This document shows positions 13,440 through 30,294 of a stretch of 64,000 nt of DNA, piece after piece. The notes beneath the pieces were generated by a model. That model saw only the letters and a program-made list of their open reading frames with translations, searched no databases and was not told where the DNA came from. Within the stretch, counting starts at the first letter, position 1. Each line of letters starts with the position of its first letter. This stretch comes from Pohlia nutans (lineage: Eukaryota > Streptophyta > Bryopsida > Bryales > Mniaceae), in contig CM040096.1 in the NCBI GenBank assembly GCA_022496805.1, positions 15,129,501 to 15,193,500 of the forward strand. Direction: 5' to 3'. Made by a program: the position numbers and the translations under genes.

Positions 13440-15830
13440 ATTAAAAATCCCTTTTCAATGGCATTCTCACCATTTGACTATGAAAAACATAAAAAATAAA
13501 AAATAAAAAAAGGAGAGAAGAAAGAAGGCTAGTTTAGGTTTGGAAAAATGCTTTCTGTCAAGACGGATATGTTGTGAAGAGAACGACAATTCTGGCTGGA
13601 ACATGTCGAGCTTTGGTCGCTGAAAGGCTACACGACGACAATTCTGGATGGAACATGTCGTCGTTGTATTCTCTTCTCTGGCTAAAGTGGTGCTCATGAC
13701 GGTGAGTGCCAGTTATTGTTGTTGCCACAAAGCCGAGGTTCTCACCAACCTACGCTTTGGACGGAGCTATTGCACTCTACGTCATGGATTCTTCCACATT
13801 GCCTTGCACGCTTTAGCTCAGGTAATCAACTACTCTTCATTAGGTCACAATGATGCACTTCAAGGGTTTGACTACGCATTTATTTACTGAAGTACTTTCA
13901 TTCAAGTTCTAGATGTGCTGAAAGTAAGCACCGCCTTGTGCAGATGGGCTGATCGAAGAGCCGCCTGGAGTTCGTGGTTCATTTGTTGTTGCAGAGAAGA
14001 CAGCCGCCCTGCTCGCACCACCAGTTGCTTTAATTCACCGCTCGAATATGTTCGACATCAAGGTACCATCAATTGCACAAACTATATCTTCTCACACGGG
14101 AGCCATTACAAAAAGTCTGAACCCTCATGTAGGCCCCTTACATGTTACCAAAAAAAACAACGAAGCTAAATATGAGAAGCTACTTTCTGACTAATTGGGG
14201 TGTCAGCTTGTGTAAATTTCAAGAGTTTGATAGGAGCTAATCAATTACATGTGGGAGTGCATAGAAAAAAAGTGCACTATTACAGGAGCTAATCAATTAC
14301 ATGTGGGAGTGCACTTTTTTTACATGTGGGAGTGCTCATGCTAATCAATTACATGTGGGAGTGCTTATGCTAATCAACTTGATTAGCATGTAATTGATGG
14401 GAGTGCACAGAAAAAAAAGTGCACTGTGGGAGTGCTCATGCCACATGTAAATTGGTTAGCATTTAAATACATGTTGGGAGTGCACAGAAAAAAAAGTGCG
14501 CATGTAATTGATTAGCTCATGTGGGAGTGCACATGTGTACCCAGCATGTAACATGATAGGACCTAATCAATTTGTATTGACATGATAGGAGCTAATCAAT
14601 GTATACCCAACATCTGACCCAGCTGAAGCCGTCATGATCACATCCCTACAGTAGTGAGCAACAATAGGGGATATTTGGACATTCAAGACAAAATAAATGT
14701 AATCTTGGGGTCCTCTTCAGCACATCCTAGAGGCCCCCCCGTGAGCTGACATTTTCTCTAATGCTGCAGTTCCAGACCCTAGCTTCTAATTTTGTTCTTT
14801 GCAGTGGACGTTGCTTCCCGCACCCAAGTCCCTCGCACCTTCACTTGCCACTATCATCATCGCCACTCCTCCGACTCTCAACACACCCTCGGTCATTCAT
14901 TATTTTACTTCCCTGCTCTCCCTGTTCCGTTGTTGTTGTTACCGCACCTCTTTCCTTTTCCCGTACTCTCAAACCACTTTGGGTCTCAAATTTTTCACTA
15001 ACAAAGATTGAATGTGTGACAAGTGTGCTACACTCAATGCTGTGTATTTCAGTGGAATGGGTTGCACCTTGAATGTTCAATTTGCGATGTTGCTGCACAT
15101 CAATATCTAAAAGGAACTGGAGTTTAATCATTTTTCTGAGGGTACTTTTGGTTCTACCACTTAATGAACATTGCAGAAAAAACATGTGAACATTGAAAGC
15201 TTTGAAAAAAAAAGTAATTTGTTTGTTTCTGATATGAAGAAAAAAGAAACATTTGTAGAAACTAAGATAGAATGGGATCTTCAAAATCAAAGCCATTAAA
15301 CTAGTTCAGAATTAGCATTAAGAGATTGAGAAAGGGCATGCATCAGGCTAATTGATTTCTAGAAATTTTGCTCTAGCTTTCCACAGTTGAAAATTGTAGC
15401 CTGTTCTTTGATCTAGAATCACCTTGTTTAGATCTAGCCTTGTTTAGATCTAGAATCAGCAGTCAGCTGCTACAATTCTCGTTATTCACCATTGGTTGCC
15501 ACGGTATTTACAGAAGTATATATCTCATCAGGTGAGAAGTGTGCAAAAACATCCAAATCTAATTATCACCACTCACATCCTGTCTGGCTTCAAATGTGCA
15601 TTGTCTAATTTCAACATCTCATGTCATAAGACCTCACGAGACATAACTTTGTCAGCACAGAATCTGGTTGGAGTGTATAGAAGATTGAGTTCTAGTCTTC
15701 CAGAGGACTGATATGTAGTACTTACACACACATATCATGTATAGACTGTTCATGTGCATTTCTCAATGGGTTGTACAGCGTGTAACTCAGTGTCGTTCTA
15801 TGTGAATTTTGGCTCCTGTAGCTGCCAGTA
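13440..15830. other. Unresolved region with short open frames
   Basis: No gene model is supported. A frame without stops runs 13928-14194 (88 codons, no early ATG) and follows a possible acceptor (TTGTGCAG); its translation is unrecognised. 13580-13607 and 13635-13662 are near copies of CGACAATTCTGG..GGAACATGTCG. Several overlapping ORFs at 14761-15072 have no recognisable motif. Confidence 0.35.
14216..14605. repeat. Scrambled direct/inverted short-repeat array
   Basis: Modules such as GAGCTAATCAATTACATG, TGTGGGAGTGC and CACAGAAAAAAAAGTGCAC recur many times here in both orientations, some nested as inverted pairs (for example CTAATCAACTTGATTAG). The units are not in constant register, so this is not a simple satellite. 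It may be a rearranged MITE cluster or a replication-slippage product. Confidence 0.7.
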
Positions 15831-16240
15831 GGGGTTGCAAGCTGCTTGATATTTTAATGTTTTTGAATCCGCCACTGGTTCCAGCGAATTTGCAGAATGT
15901 GCAGTCATATTGAAGAGACAAGTCAACCCAATGAGGATGGGATTGAATAAAAGTCCAACTTTATATTTTCAATTAAATGAAGGATCATAATTGGGTGTAA
16001 GTTTAATCACATTACTTTAAGTAGATGGCAAGGTGCAAGTCTACTTAGAATATTTATTTATCTTCAAAATATAAAGTGTAGCAAATGAACAAATAATTTT
16101 CAAGATTCTTCTATTCATCATACAAAACAAATTCTTTTTGATAAATAATCTCTCAAAAACTTAAACATTTATTTTTATCAATGTTTTTTGTACAATTTTT
16201 TTGGAGGTAGGGTGGCTTGGAGTGAGTGCGGTTAGTAGCA

Positions 16241-17067
16241 ATGGATCCAGGAGAATCACTTGAAGGTTCACCGGCGTTACTCTGAACCGCACCTACAGAT
16301 GCAGATCCTACTCCAGCTACAGCTGCACAACCTCGACGACCTGGGACTCAACTTCCAACGCTACGTACGGCTCGTCGACGGGAAGAACGTCTCAATGGGC
16401 AACTCAAGCACACTGACATGCGAGCTTTGCGGTCAAGAGTGAGGGGTTTATGTAATCTCTTGCTTTCTGACTGTCATGAACGATGGGCCAAGCATAATAA
16501 GTCCAAGGCAGTGGGTAGGATCTTCAAAAAGTTGGTAAGTGCATTTCCTGCAGGAGATTGGGATTGGGATGCGGTTTTTCTTTCCATTGGGACCAGACAG
16601 AGGAACCGTCGGAGCAAATATCGCAAGATGGCAGAGCGAGGGCAGAGAATGCCCGACGATTGTAGCACGCGGAGTTGGAATGAATTTGTGCGGGAGTTTG
16701 CACCCCACCGTGCCAATCCAAATTGGAATCGTGCACAACGTACTGCGGCAGCTGCACGCACGCATCATAACCTTCTTGGCAGTGGAGGTGTTGATAGTTT
16801 CAAAAGTGATTTTGTAAGTTAACATTTGAAGTGTTGATTTTGTGGGTTGTAGTTAAAGGTTTAGGCTTTACTAATGCAAACTAAAATGTTTATGTTTTTG
16901 TTGGTTGGTAGATGGAGCGATATGGCATGCGACCACCATATGAGTATGTACGTCGTGTGAGGGAGATTGGCAGGGAGCGGTTTTTGGATGAGTTTAACAG
17001 ATGTGGACTTGGGGACGTTCACGACGATGGGGAGGACGAGGCGGATTCTGAGGCAGAATCCTCATAG
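16241..17067 (+). CDS. Unrecognised two-exon protein; one internal stop
   Basis: From the ATG at 16241 one frame runs to a donor at 16815/16816 (GATTTT|GTAAGT) except for a TGA at 16283-16285; it resumes in phase after TTGGTAG|ATGGAGCG at 16915 and ends at TAG 17065-17067. If translation starts at ATG 16418 the stop is avoided. The protein is basic and Trp/Arg-rich in the middle (GDWDWDAVF, RQRNRRSKYRKM, STRSWNEFV) and ends in an acidic tail (DDGEDEADSEAESS). The [KR]xNRxxK...S[FW] layout loosely resembles the second ORF of plant CACTA elements (PF03004-like), but I do not recognise it. A CACTA-like terminus lies 5 kb downstream. Several antisense ORFs overlapping it are shadows. Confidence 0.5.
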
Positions 17068-17548
17068 AAATTTTGAGATTTGGTCTTGGCAGTGTAGGTG
17101 TTTTCAGTTTTTATAGTCTTTTTGTTGTTAATGTTTATAAATAAAATAAAATGATTTGAGACATGTTTACGATAATAATGCTTACATTTTTAGTTTTGCT
17201 TTACGAAGGCTGGTCCTTGTGGGAAGCGATTTACGGCTTGGAAGGCTTGTGTTGACGATGCAGAGAGACTGCAGGGATAAACATCGTGGAGAAGTGTGCT
17301 CAAAAGACACATTTTTTTAAAGATTGCATGGAGCCCAACCCGGAGTATTACAAACCCGTTAAGCATGATGCCTAAAGGGTTTCATGGTTTTAGTAGTAGT
17401 TCTAAGTAGGTACTATGTGGACTTCTTTTTGTTTAAATTTATATGAAACGCCGGTGTTTGTAACTCTTGCAGGTTGGTGTCGCAGTCTAGTACCTAGAAT
17501 TCTTTTTGGATGATGAGAAGGAGCTGGCGCACGTGAAAGAAGTAAGTG

Positions 17549-17609
17549 TAGCTCAACGGTTGGAAAGAGTAGCATATCGACCTCGGAGGTCTGATTATTG
17601 AATTTAGGT
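17549..17609 (+). other. tRNA-like remnant
   Basis: TAGCTCAACGG fits a Pol III A box and is followed by a short palindrome GACCTCGGAGGTC where an anticodon arm would lie. The T-arm position (ATTGAATTT) is a poor B box and acceptor stems do not pair. Best read as a tRNA pseudogene or the head of a SINE. Confidence 0.3.
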
Positions 17610-18931
17610 TGTCCAGTTTAGGGCGAGTCGGCGTGATGATATTAGAGTATCATGGACTGGTTCTGAAAGATGGCGTGAGATGGAATTGATCAGAGGGTCT
17701 GAAAAACCGAAAATTCTAATCGGATTTTCACTGTTGTCGGTAAAATATGACCGGAAACATAATCTCCAAGTACGTGCTTAACCTAAAATTTAGGGCATTT
17801 GACCGGTAGATGGATTCGAGGGATTGGTGAGTATTCTTTATTCGTTTCATCCGAATATCGTTTTTTTTTTTGGAGTAAAGGTTGTCACTATCGGAATGAG
17901 CATAGAAAGTGTCAGGAGCCGTTGGTTCAGTTGTGTTGGGCTTTCTTTATTCCGAGTAAGACTGTATTTTTCAGAGGGCCTGAATGAGGTATTTACATCT
18001 GAATTCTGCCTTTCAAGTGAATTTTTAATCTTTTGATTCCTTTAGAGAAGATGCAGTGAGTTCTGTTCTCACGAGGTAACCAGTATTTCCCTTCTACTTC
18101 ACAGGCGAGAGAACAGGCCTTTCGACGCCTGGGATACGAGTGAACGAGATGTGATTTCAGCCCGTCGTGATGAGGGTGCACTGAAGGTGAGAACTTACAC
18201 TTGCCCGTCTAATCTTGATGTGAAAGTGTTTGTGGAGTGTACAGCTTTGGAGGTCTATGATCAAGCGAGATGAGGGGCAGAAGATGTCCTTAAGTATTTG
18301 GGTCTTTGTTGGTTAATTTTAATCAGATCGAACAAAGAGAAACTGGACTCCCTGTTTATTTAGATTGAACGTCTATTTGTTTTCGCTTCTCTCTTTAAGT
18401 GGACTGCCAACATGAGCTATCCTTCCTTCTGTCATAATGGATGTGATCAGACAGTACTTGGTTTTACCAGACAAGCTATCTGCTCTGAGCTTTTGATCGA
18501 TTGTCATCTTCCTCGAAATTTAAGCCTTTTTTAAGAGTCACTACAAGCAGAGGCGTCGTTTCTCACTCTGGAGGATCTGTTCATTGTCGCTTTTCACTAT
18601 ACATGCTTGTCCGATGTAACGAATCACACTCACCAAGTCCAACCAAGAAATTGGTGAGTGCGAAGTGGCGCCGTTTGACTCACAGAAGGAGTGAAATGCG
18701 ACGCTTCTCCTTGTAGTGAGTGTTGTAGTAATGGTAGCTCGACGTGTTTGGGTTTGCATGTTCTGTACTAAAGGAATCAAAAGATTATGTACTAGAGCAC
18801 CCGCAATGTGATTTATTTATTCATGCAAGTAGTAAGTTTTTAGATATTTTAGAGGGCAGGCTAATATCCAAGTTCTTGGACTCATTAGCTTTAGAATTCT
18901 GGTTTATTCCTCTTTTTATTTGTGATTGTAG

Positions 18932-20538
18932 GCAACAAGGTTGCAGTGCTTGCTTTGTGGGCTCCTGTCATATTGGTAAGCTGATGTTTTGGATCTCATT
19001 TTCTTTTTACCCCTCTATTTACCTATGTTATGCTTCTAGAATGGTCCTTAAAAAGATAATTATGTTTCAAAACTTAGAAATCTAATGCTGCAAATAGCCA
19101 TAAGTTACTTGTCGCCCGACTTGGCAGTGTTATGTGAGGGAAATTTTAGTACCGACGATCATTACGATTTGACGAAAGGAAGTTCGGTGCAAGATCCATG
19201 TGCATACGAGCTCTTCATTAGTGCTCAAATCTCATTGTCATTTTTTTTAAACTTGTATCTTTTGTATAATGTACTGGTTTTCTTGTTCAGATCTATTTTA
19301 TGGACACACAAATATGGTATACCATTGGTTTGCCCTCGTTGGAGCGCTTGTAGGTCTATTGGAACATCTCGGAGAGGTACTCTTTTTATTTACTTAAGTT
19401 GTAATGAAAGGACCTAAGTTGAGTTTATCTGTCTCGTGGCATCTCTGTGTTAGTATTTCTTTTGGTGTTGCCATACATGATTGGTACTTTGTGTTGCTTA
19501 TTTGTGAGGGTTGGAAATATGTTTTCTGATGCTGCTATGTCTATTCATAGGGACAATTCATGATAATTAATAGATAGGGCTGCACGTATTACTGATTGAG
19601 GAGAAACATCTCTTTCAAGAGGTTCAGAGGGTTCTGATTGTTTGGTACTTTGTTTGAACTTATCAGATCCGAAATGTCCATTAGCTTAAGATATGGTTTC
19701 AAATGTTTCCTCGTGTTTGAACTTATCAGATCCGAAATGTCCATCAGCTTAAGATACGGTTTCAAATGTTTCCTCGTGTTTGAACTTATCAGATCCGAAA
19801 TGTCCATCAGCTTAAGATACGGTTTCAAATGTTTCCTCGTGTTTGAACTTATCAGATCCGAAATGTCCATCAGCTTAAGATACGGTTTCAAATGTTTCCT
19901 CGTGCTGTTCAATTCAATCTTATCCCTGAATCTTGGGGTGTTGGAATTAGACAACGGTAAGTCTTGTTACCATCTTGAAGTTTTATTCTTGATTTTGTCT
20001 TTTCACACACATTTTGAGCATGGTTGCCATTTCTGAATCAGAGAAACCTATCTATTGGACCTTGTTCTCTCTACCTTTGGTTAATCAGGATCGCAGTTTC
20101 TTGATAACAAGAGTATTTTAATCCTGGCTGACCATCAGTGTAGTTATTTAATAGCCTCTATCATGAATCCTCGATAATTCTAGAATGTACTCACTTTCTC
20201 TTGCATTGTGGTGTTACAAACTGGCAAGGAAAACCAAGTCATTCCGTGCATGATATGCTCATATATGTTCTTTTAGCGTTTCAGGTTTCCATGGTGGATC
20301 AACGTAAAATATTTCTTCATGCGGATTAGGCTCCGTTATGGAGCGCCATCTCAGGAAGCCAAGGTATTTAATTAAACTTCTTTGTATTAGGTTCATGCTA
20401 GTCTGGCACCATCAGATATTCCATTGAGTGGCTTCTAAGTGTTTTATCATACAGGAGGAAAGTTTGGAGGCCAGACGCTTTTCAATAATATGGAATGAAA
20501 TTTTAGACATTTCGGGAAGAGGATCTTATAAGTAACGG
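18932..20538 (+). pseudogene. GSL: Callose synthase (glucan synthase-like) fragment
   Basis: Callose synthases are large plasma-membrane beta-1,3-glucan synthases; only a central part is present. Exons: 18932-18975 (LALWAPVIL), 19291-19376 (YFMDTQIWYTI, then after a frame slip GALVGLLEHLGE), 19856-19956 (IRNVHQLKIRFQMFPRAVQF, then NLIPE), 20285-20363 (RIRLRYGAPSQEAK), 20455-about 20538 (EARRFSIIWNEIL, then after another slip FREEDLISN). These follow one another exactly as in the family, with GT/AG borders. The two frameshifts (near 19327 and 20500), and loss of both the N-terminal and catalytic C-terminal parts, make it a dead fragment. It may be a duplicated gene piece or one captured by a transposon ending at 22040. 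Confidence 0.88.
19653..19904 (+). repeat. Four-copy 63-bp repeat spanning an intron/exon junction
   Basis: Exactly four tandem 63-bp units. Each comprises the intron end TTTGAACTTATCAG followed by the first 49 bases of a callose synthase exon (starting ATCCGAAATGTCC). The last three copies are identical and the first differs at two positions. The array therefore presents four equivalent splice acceptors. Confidence 0.95.
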
Positions 20539-20539
20539 G

Positions 20540-21280
20540 TTTGTTTTTTTTAAATTGTTTTGCAAATTTGGTGATTCTGAACCAATGGTTACATCCATAA
20601 AACTACCTTACACAGTGGAGAAATTCGACTGATTCTGAAATTTGCACAATTGGCTGCAGGCACCGGAGGTTTAGGCAGTCTTCGTGAACAAAAGAAGAAA
20701 GGTATGCTTTCAGATAATCGGCTGCTATGCTTGAATGCAGAAGACTACTACCATGTCAAGCAAACAAATTTTTATTTAGGGATTTGGGGAGTAGGTCACT
20801 GGGACCAGATGTTAGAATTTATATTGTGGGAATCTTTGTTGTGTTAGAAGACACATGTAGGGTTGCAAGAATATTTTAGTCTGTTTTGATCTAGGTAGTA
20901 GTAGTGGTTCCAAAACGTTGTTCAAATATTTTGATCTATATAATTAGGTTGGTGTTTATAAACATACGCGTGCACAATTTGTATGAATATGATGGTTGAA
21001 TGTTCTGAGATGATGCATAAATATGCCTTGAGTTGATGCAATTCAAGATATGTGAGTACAATGCTTCTATCTACAACTGTAGCCTTGAGTAGGAGTTGGT
21101 ATGAAATGTGATATACTTGTGTGTCTTGGACATTTTAAGACTGTGCATACTTTGTCACTAAAAAGTAGCAGGATTATCGTTATTGTGCAACAAAATGATA
21201 TTCACGGCGTCTTTGTAGCATTTAAACATTGTCATCGAAAAGTTCCAAAATTGTATTTGAACTTCACTAATTATGCTACA
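20540..21280. other. No gene seen
   Basis: Follows the callose synthase fragment. A 65-codon ORF at 20650-20847 after a TGCAG is unrecognised and probably spurious. Confidence 0.4.
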
Positions 21281-22040
21281 AAATCGTTCTAAAACTCCAC
21301 TAACTATGCCACAAAAACATGAGCACGGCAATGCAGAACCATCAAAAAAGTACTTCTAACATATAATAATTATATGCTTATAATCTTATAATTTTGCGTT
21401 AAAATTGTTCCTAAACTCTACTTATTATGCCACAATATCATAAGCACAAAATGACAAAAACATCAAAAGAATACTTTTAACTTGTGTTGAAAGTGTTCTT
21501 AATATCTAATAATTTTGCGCCAAAAGTGTTTATGGACTCCACTTGCTATGCCACAAAATCATGAACAAAACGTGACAAAAGCATTGAAAGACTATCTGTA
21601 ATTAGTACAAGAGCTTGCAATATATATCAATTTTGCAGCAAATTAGATGTGCAACGTTTTATATTCATATCAAATGGGTTTCAGTGAGATATAATAATGA
21701 CGTAGAACTGTCGATCAACGCGTATATTTTGGAACTAAATCTAATTACAAATGTTACAAACCTGCAACAAAACTGCAAACTAATGTCTTGCTGCTGTTTT
21801 AAAATAGTCGCTCTTCTGAGTAAATATGTATTAAATTCGTTTCAATAACGTCATAAGGACGTATATATCAATTTTTATGACGTTTTTTTAGAAACAACTT
21901 TATGACGTTTTTGGGTCACTTTTTACACGCAATTGTGATATAAGTAAAACGTACTTCAACATCGGGGATTCACGCAAACATTTTAGAAACGTCATAATTA
22001 TGTTTCATGGGTGTTTAAATGCAAGCAACCTGTACTAGTG
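21280..22040. mobile_element. CACTA-like terminal region (subterminal repeats plus end)
   Basis: Diverged repeats of about 100 bp, each with CTATGCCACAAAA..CAT, then AAAA..ATGACAAAA or similar, lie near 21299, 21428 and 21547. ATGACGTTTTT motifs follow at 21877 and 21901. The stretch ends CAACCTGTACTAGTG at 22040, the inverse of a CACTAG terminus, immediately against coding sequence of the carboxypeptidase gene. The opposite terminus was not found in the window. An alternative is that CTAG at 22038 is an ordinary splice acceptor and the repeats are intronic. Confidence 0.45.
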
Positions 22041-26335
<4,295 letters not shown>

Positions 26336-28380
26336 GGGTTGAGCCTAATTATCCATGTTTTTTATGAAACCATTAAGGATCATGGTTTTCCTTGTGTAGA
26401 AACAGTCGAGCAACTCAGGTGGAGACCGTCAATCAGCTACACATGAAGTGCTCACATGCTCTGTGTGTGTGCTAAGTGCACATTTCTGTTCAACAAGTTG
26501 CAGAGTTCACACTGAAACTGTAAATTAAATGTGCAGACTATATCATGTAACAAGGTATTAGTACATAGCATAATAGATCGGTGCAATGGAGCACCCTTTT
26601 GAAAACTGGATCAAAAGAGAATTTTCACTTAGATTCACTTTTTTAAGTAATGAAGGAATGCCATTTGTATTCCATGAATTTTGGGACTATTGTGTCATTG
26701 CGACGTAAACTTGGTTTCTAATTGTAACTAGATTGTGGTCCCATTGCAAAAGGGTGTTGGCTCCCATTGCTCTATTATGCTATGTAGATACAAAGGGCCC
26801 TGGTAGTATTTTTGTTTTTACTTTCCTCACAATTTCTTTTCCCCAAACTCAAAACAGAATATTCCAAAATAATCAAGAGTTTGTAAATTAACCTTGAGAC
26901 TGAGATGGCTCAACCAAGTAGAACATTGAAACCCTAAGTCGAAATATCCCAAACTAGAACCTAATAGTGTAAGAAGGGTTATATTAGCAGAATTGTCGTT
27001 TTTTGAACACAATGGATAGTTCCTGCCTGAAAGGCAACTTAGCCCAATAAAGTCCACAACTTGTGGTGGAATCCAAATGAAACTTGTGATGCACTTAGAA
27101 CTCTTTTATGTCACAGCTTTGGCAACCCATGTGCATCAGTTCAAAACATGATATCTCTCAGTTTGAGCGCAAACCTTTTAGCTTTATAATTATGTAGTAT
27201 ACAACAAACCCTGGGTAAGTAACTCTACTATAATTTGTATAGGTGCTAGGATCATAAATTCATTTTCACGCTAATTATGTAGTTACAATAAGTGATTTTT
27301 TTAATTATTATTAAGTTTTTTTTTTTAAATGCTAGGCTCATATAATATAATAACTCACATTTTATAAGAGAAGATGTCATATTTAAAGAAAAAAATATCC
27401 TGGAGGGGTCATTGTCAAAAAATTAGAAAACTACGTGAATTAAACATAGGATCCATTTTATTCATCGGGTGGTAAAATTTTTACCTAATTATGAATTTTA
27501 GATGTAATATAGGATGCTTTAAACTCAAATAAGGAACAATTCAAGAATCTTCTTGGAATATACTAAGAATATTTTAGAATATACCTTAATTATGTGATAA
27601 ACCCCATTTAAATATTCTTTGCACGAACATGTATCCTAAATTACACAAAGGATGACCCCTAAGAAAAATTCACCTTTAGTTGGTAGTTAATACTACCATT
27701 TTGGAGCACCTACATCATATGATTAGTATAAGTTAGTTCCCAAAGTTTGTAAACAAATTAACAAACCACTATCTATCTAAGCAAAATTATCACATAATTT
27801 TACATATTGAAATTTGGTTGCAAGCTGCCTAGATCATTAGAGGATATTTGGACTCTAGAGAGGGCCCCCAAAGTTTGACACAGATTGAAATTAATTGAGG
27901 TAGGCTCACTTAGGGGCGGTACCTAGATATAAGTCCCCATTTTGTATGAAGTACCCTGCTACTACCATAGCTGGCTTGTACTCTTTGTGGGAGTTTATAT
28001 TTCCAAAATATAAACTTGTACCAGTCCAAAATATATTTCCAAAATAAACAAATATAAACTTGTATCAGTCTCTGCTCGGGCGACATGAGTGCCTTCTAAC
28101 CCGGCCAATCAGAATACTCTTCCCCATCATCACATTTTCCAGAACGTAGCCTATTACTCTTGGTACTATATTCTAGAAGTACGAAATATTAATGCAAAAG
28201 AGACCCTCCAGCCCCTCCTCTGGAGGCCCTCTTGAGAGTCCAAATATCCTTTAATGTTGAGTCTTTGTCGTTACCCTATCAGCTCCATTTTTCTTTATTG
28301 CAACAATAGAGTTATCCATAAAGTCAAGGAGGAGTAGTCCCTGTGCAACACTGAGTTTTCAAGCTTCAATTAGAAATCGC
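26336..28380. other. Intergenic, no gene seen
   Basis: 3' flank of the carboxypeptidase gene followed by AT-rich DNA. Short ORFs (for example 26827-27057, minus) carry no recognisable motif. Confidence 0.5.
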
Positions 28381-28556
28381 AGAGATTGTTAGTCACAAAG
28401 AGCCAAGCATTTGCTTTGCAAGCATGTGGGTTGGTGTGGGGCCACATGTAGATTCCGTGGTGGGAACTTGAATGTACATTGGAGAAGCTTCCTTAGCTTT
28501 GGGAAGGTGCCATGTTCAAATCTCCCTAACAACGCAATGCATTTTGATTGGTAAAA
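28380..28556 (+). repeat. Possible SINE
   Basis: Contains an exact Pol III B box (GTTCAAATC at 28514-28522) and ends in an A-rich tail (GGTAAAAAAAATGG). A convincing A box was not found at normal spacing and no target-site duplication was identified. Confidence 0.25.
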
Positions 28557-28607
28557 AAAATGGAGCCAAAACTTGTTTTTGCCACCTTTCAAGCTAAAAT
28601 ACCAGTT

Positions 28608-29784
28608 CTACCTTGTCTTTCCTCTTGTGGAAAGTTTTTGCTCGACTTTACGAATAACTCTAATATCTTCATTCTTCTTTGATGAACTAGCACCTACATT
28701 CTTCTTTGTCAAACCACGGCTTCGTTCTCTGATGAAACTGTCCAGTGTTCTTTTATCTTCTTTTGACAAGATTTGGAGACCAGTACCTTCATCAAACGTT
28801 AGAGAAACCAAACATATGACATGTTCTAATCTCACCAAACCAAACCAAACATAGGACATATTCTAATCTCACCAAATCCGAGACCAAATCAGCCTTTTGA
28901 CCACCAAAACCACCATATTCATAACAATAACCATTTATATGCTTGTTGTATCTAGGCAAGACACTAAATAATACTAGATTCATTAAAAGAACAGTACGAA
29001 CGTAATCTATTTTTTTCTTTTCAATTGCTTTGATTGTTTTTTGAACTCTAACTAAACACTATGTAGTATTGCTCTTATCATCTACCATTTTGATTGCAAC
29101 ATCATCAAACAATTCAACATTAGAATTATCATTTTTAGATCCTAAAGGAAATTTATTATAGACATGGACATGTTGGATATGCATGAGTCTTACTATCAAG
29201 AGGAAGTTTATCAATTGGGTTCATGAACATTCATTTATGAAATAACTCTCATTTTGTATATTAATCCTTCATTTGGAACATTTACAAATGAATCAACTTT
29301 TGTTCATTTCAACATCATATGCATCACTTATGAACTCTTGTTCTACATCAAGCACTGCACACCTTACATTATTTGCAACTTCATTTATCAAAGACACATT
29401 GTGTGACACGATTTTTCTAATGACTTGTCACTTTTCTCAGCTTCTACTTTGTTATTAGTGAATGTGGCAATATCCTAAACAAAAGCATTAAAAGAGGGAG
29501 CCTATGGGTCATCCCACTTACCCCTTGATTGCCCGAATACCTCTTCTATTTCAACATTTTTTGCCTCTTTTTTGCCATTAAGAAACCAACTTTCCATGCC
29601 TCTTGAAAGTTAGCATTTGTCATTGAACTATAATCCAAAAAATCAACATCTTAGTCTACAACACACAGATTTCTTTCTAACCACAGGTTTTTTTTACGTG
29701 GGTTTCGACGTCTTGGATTAGCAGACAAAGGGCCATTCTTTTTATGTTTAATCTTCTCCGCCCTAGCAATGTGTGAAATACATT
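28608..29784 (-). pseudogene. 3' part of ZF-HD-finger pseudogene (beyond the Copia insertion)
   Basis: Continuation of the minus-strand gene at 42512-45494. Reading down from the Copia insertion, coherent peptide continues in shifting frames: RAEKIKHKKNGPLSANPRRR, ANFQEAWKVGFLMAKKRQK, then after an AG near 29480 DIATFTNNKVEAEKSDKSLE and NEVANNVRCAVLDVEQEF, and finally a lysine-rich end from about 28815 to the stop at 28608 (STRGKTR). Multiple frameshifts and stops separate the pieces. Function is not recognised. Confidence 0.5.
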
Positions 29785-29789
29785 AAGTA

Positions 29790-30055
29790 TGTTGGACCAA
29801 AAGTCCAGTCAAGCACTGAGAGTACACACATGGCGTTAGTTAGGTAAAGTAATCAGTTTTCTTACTGGTAGTTTAAGTACACTTAACTTAGGTAGTGACT
29901 AGTAAAGGCAGTTAGTAACCGTAGGTTACAAGTTGTTAGTAACAGACGTAACAGTAAACACACCACCTGGTTGTTACGGATTTGATGTTACTATATATTT
30001 ACTTTAATCAAAGCAGGAAGTACCTGTATGAATTAATGCAAGGCAAATTACAACA
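29790..30055 (+). repeat. Copia 5' LTR
   Basis: Begins TGTTGGACC and ends TTACAACA. A TATATATT box at about 29992 probably drives the element. It pairs with the 3' LTR at 42241-42506, with five substitutions in 266 bp. Confidence 0.97.
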
Positions 30056-30073
30056 TGGTATCAGAGCGTCAGG
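30056..30073 (+). promoter_or_regulatory. Copia primer-binding site (tRNA-iMet)
   Basis: TGGTATCAGAGC directly follows the 5' LTR and complements the 3' end of plant initiator methionine tRNA, the usual Copia primer. Confidence 0.95.
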
Positions 30074-30294
30074 TGAATTAGTACCGTAAGTGTGGTGAGC
30101 GCTGCTCCTACAGGAAAGACGTGTGAGTCCTGCTCCAAGTCTACGTGTGTACAAAACCGTTACAACTCTTGCAGCGCTGCTCAGAGTAAAGTTAGATCTA
30201 TATATAGTTTTAATATCACTATCATTTCTTCTATCTTCTGTCAGCCTACTGTCATTACGTTTTTCGTATTTGTGTGCTTAGCAAAGAGTTTATC

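Noticed and set aside
16448..16825. Several 77-134 codon ORFs on both strands
   Set aside because: Shadows of the frame that continues through the splice donor at 16815 into 16915; only that frame has consistent exon borders.
19589..20036. 121- and 132-codon ORFs with four internal repeats
   Set aside because: They read across the 63-bp junction repeat, including intron ends; the real coding frame is the callose synthase exon.
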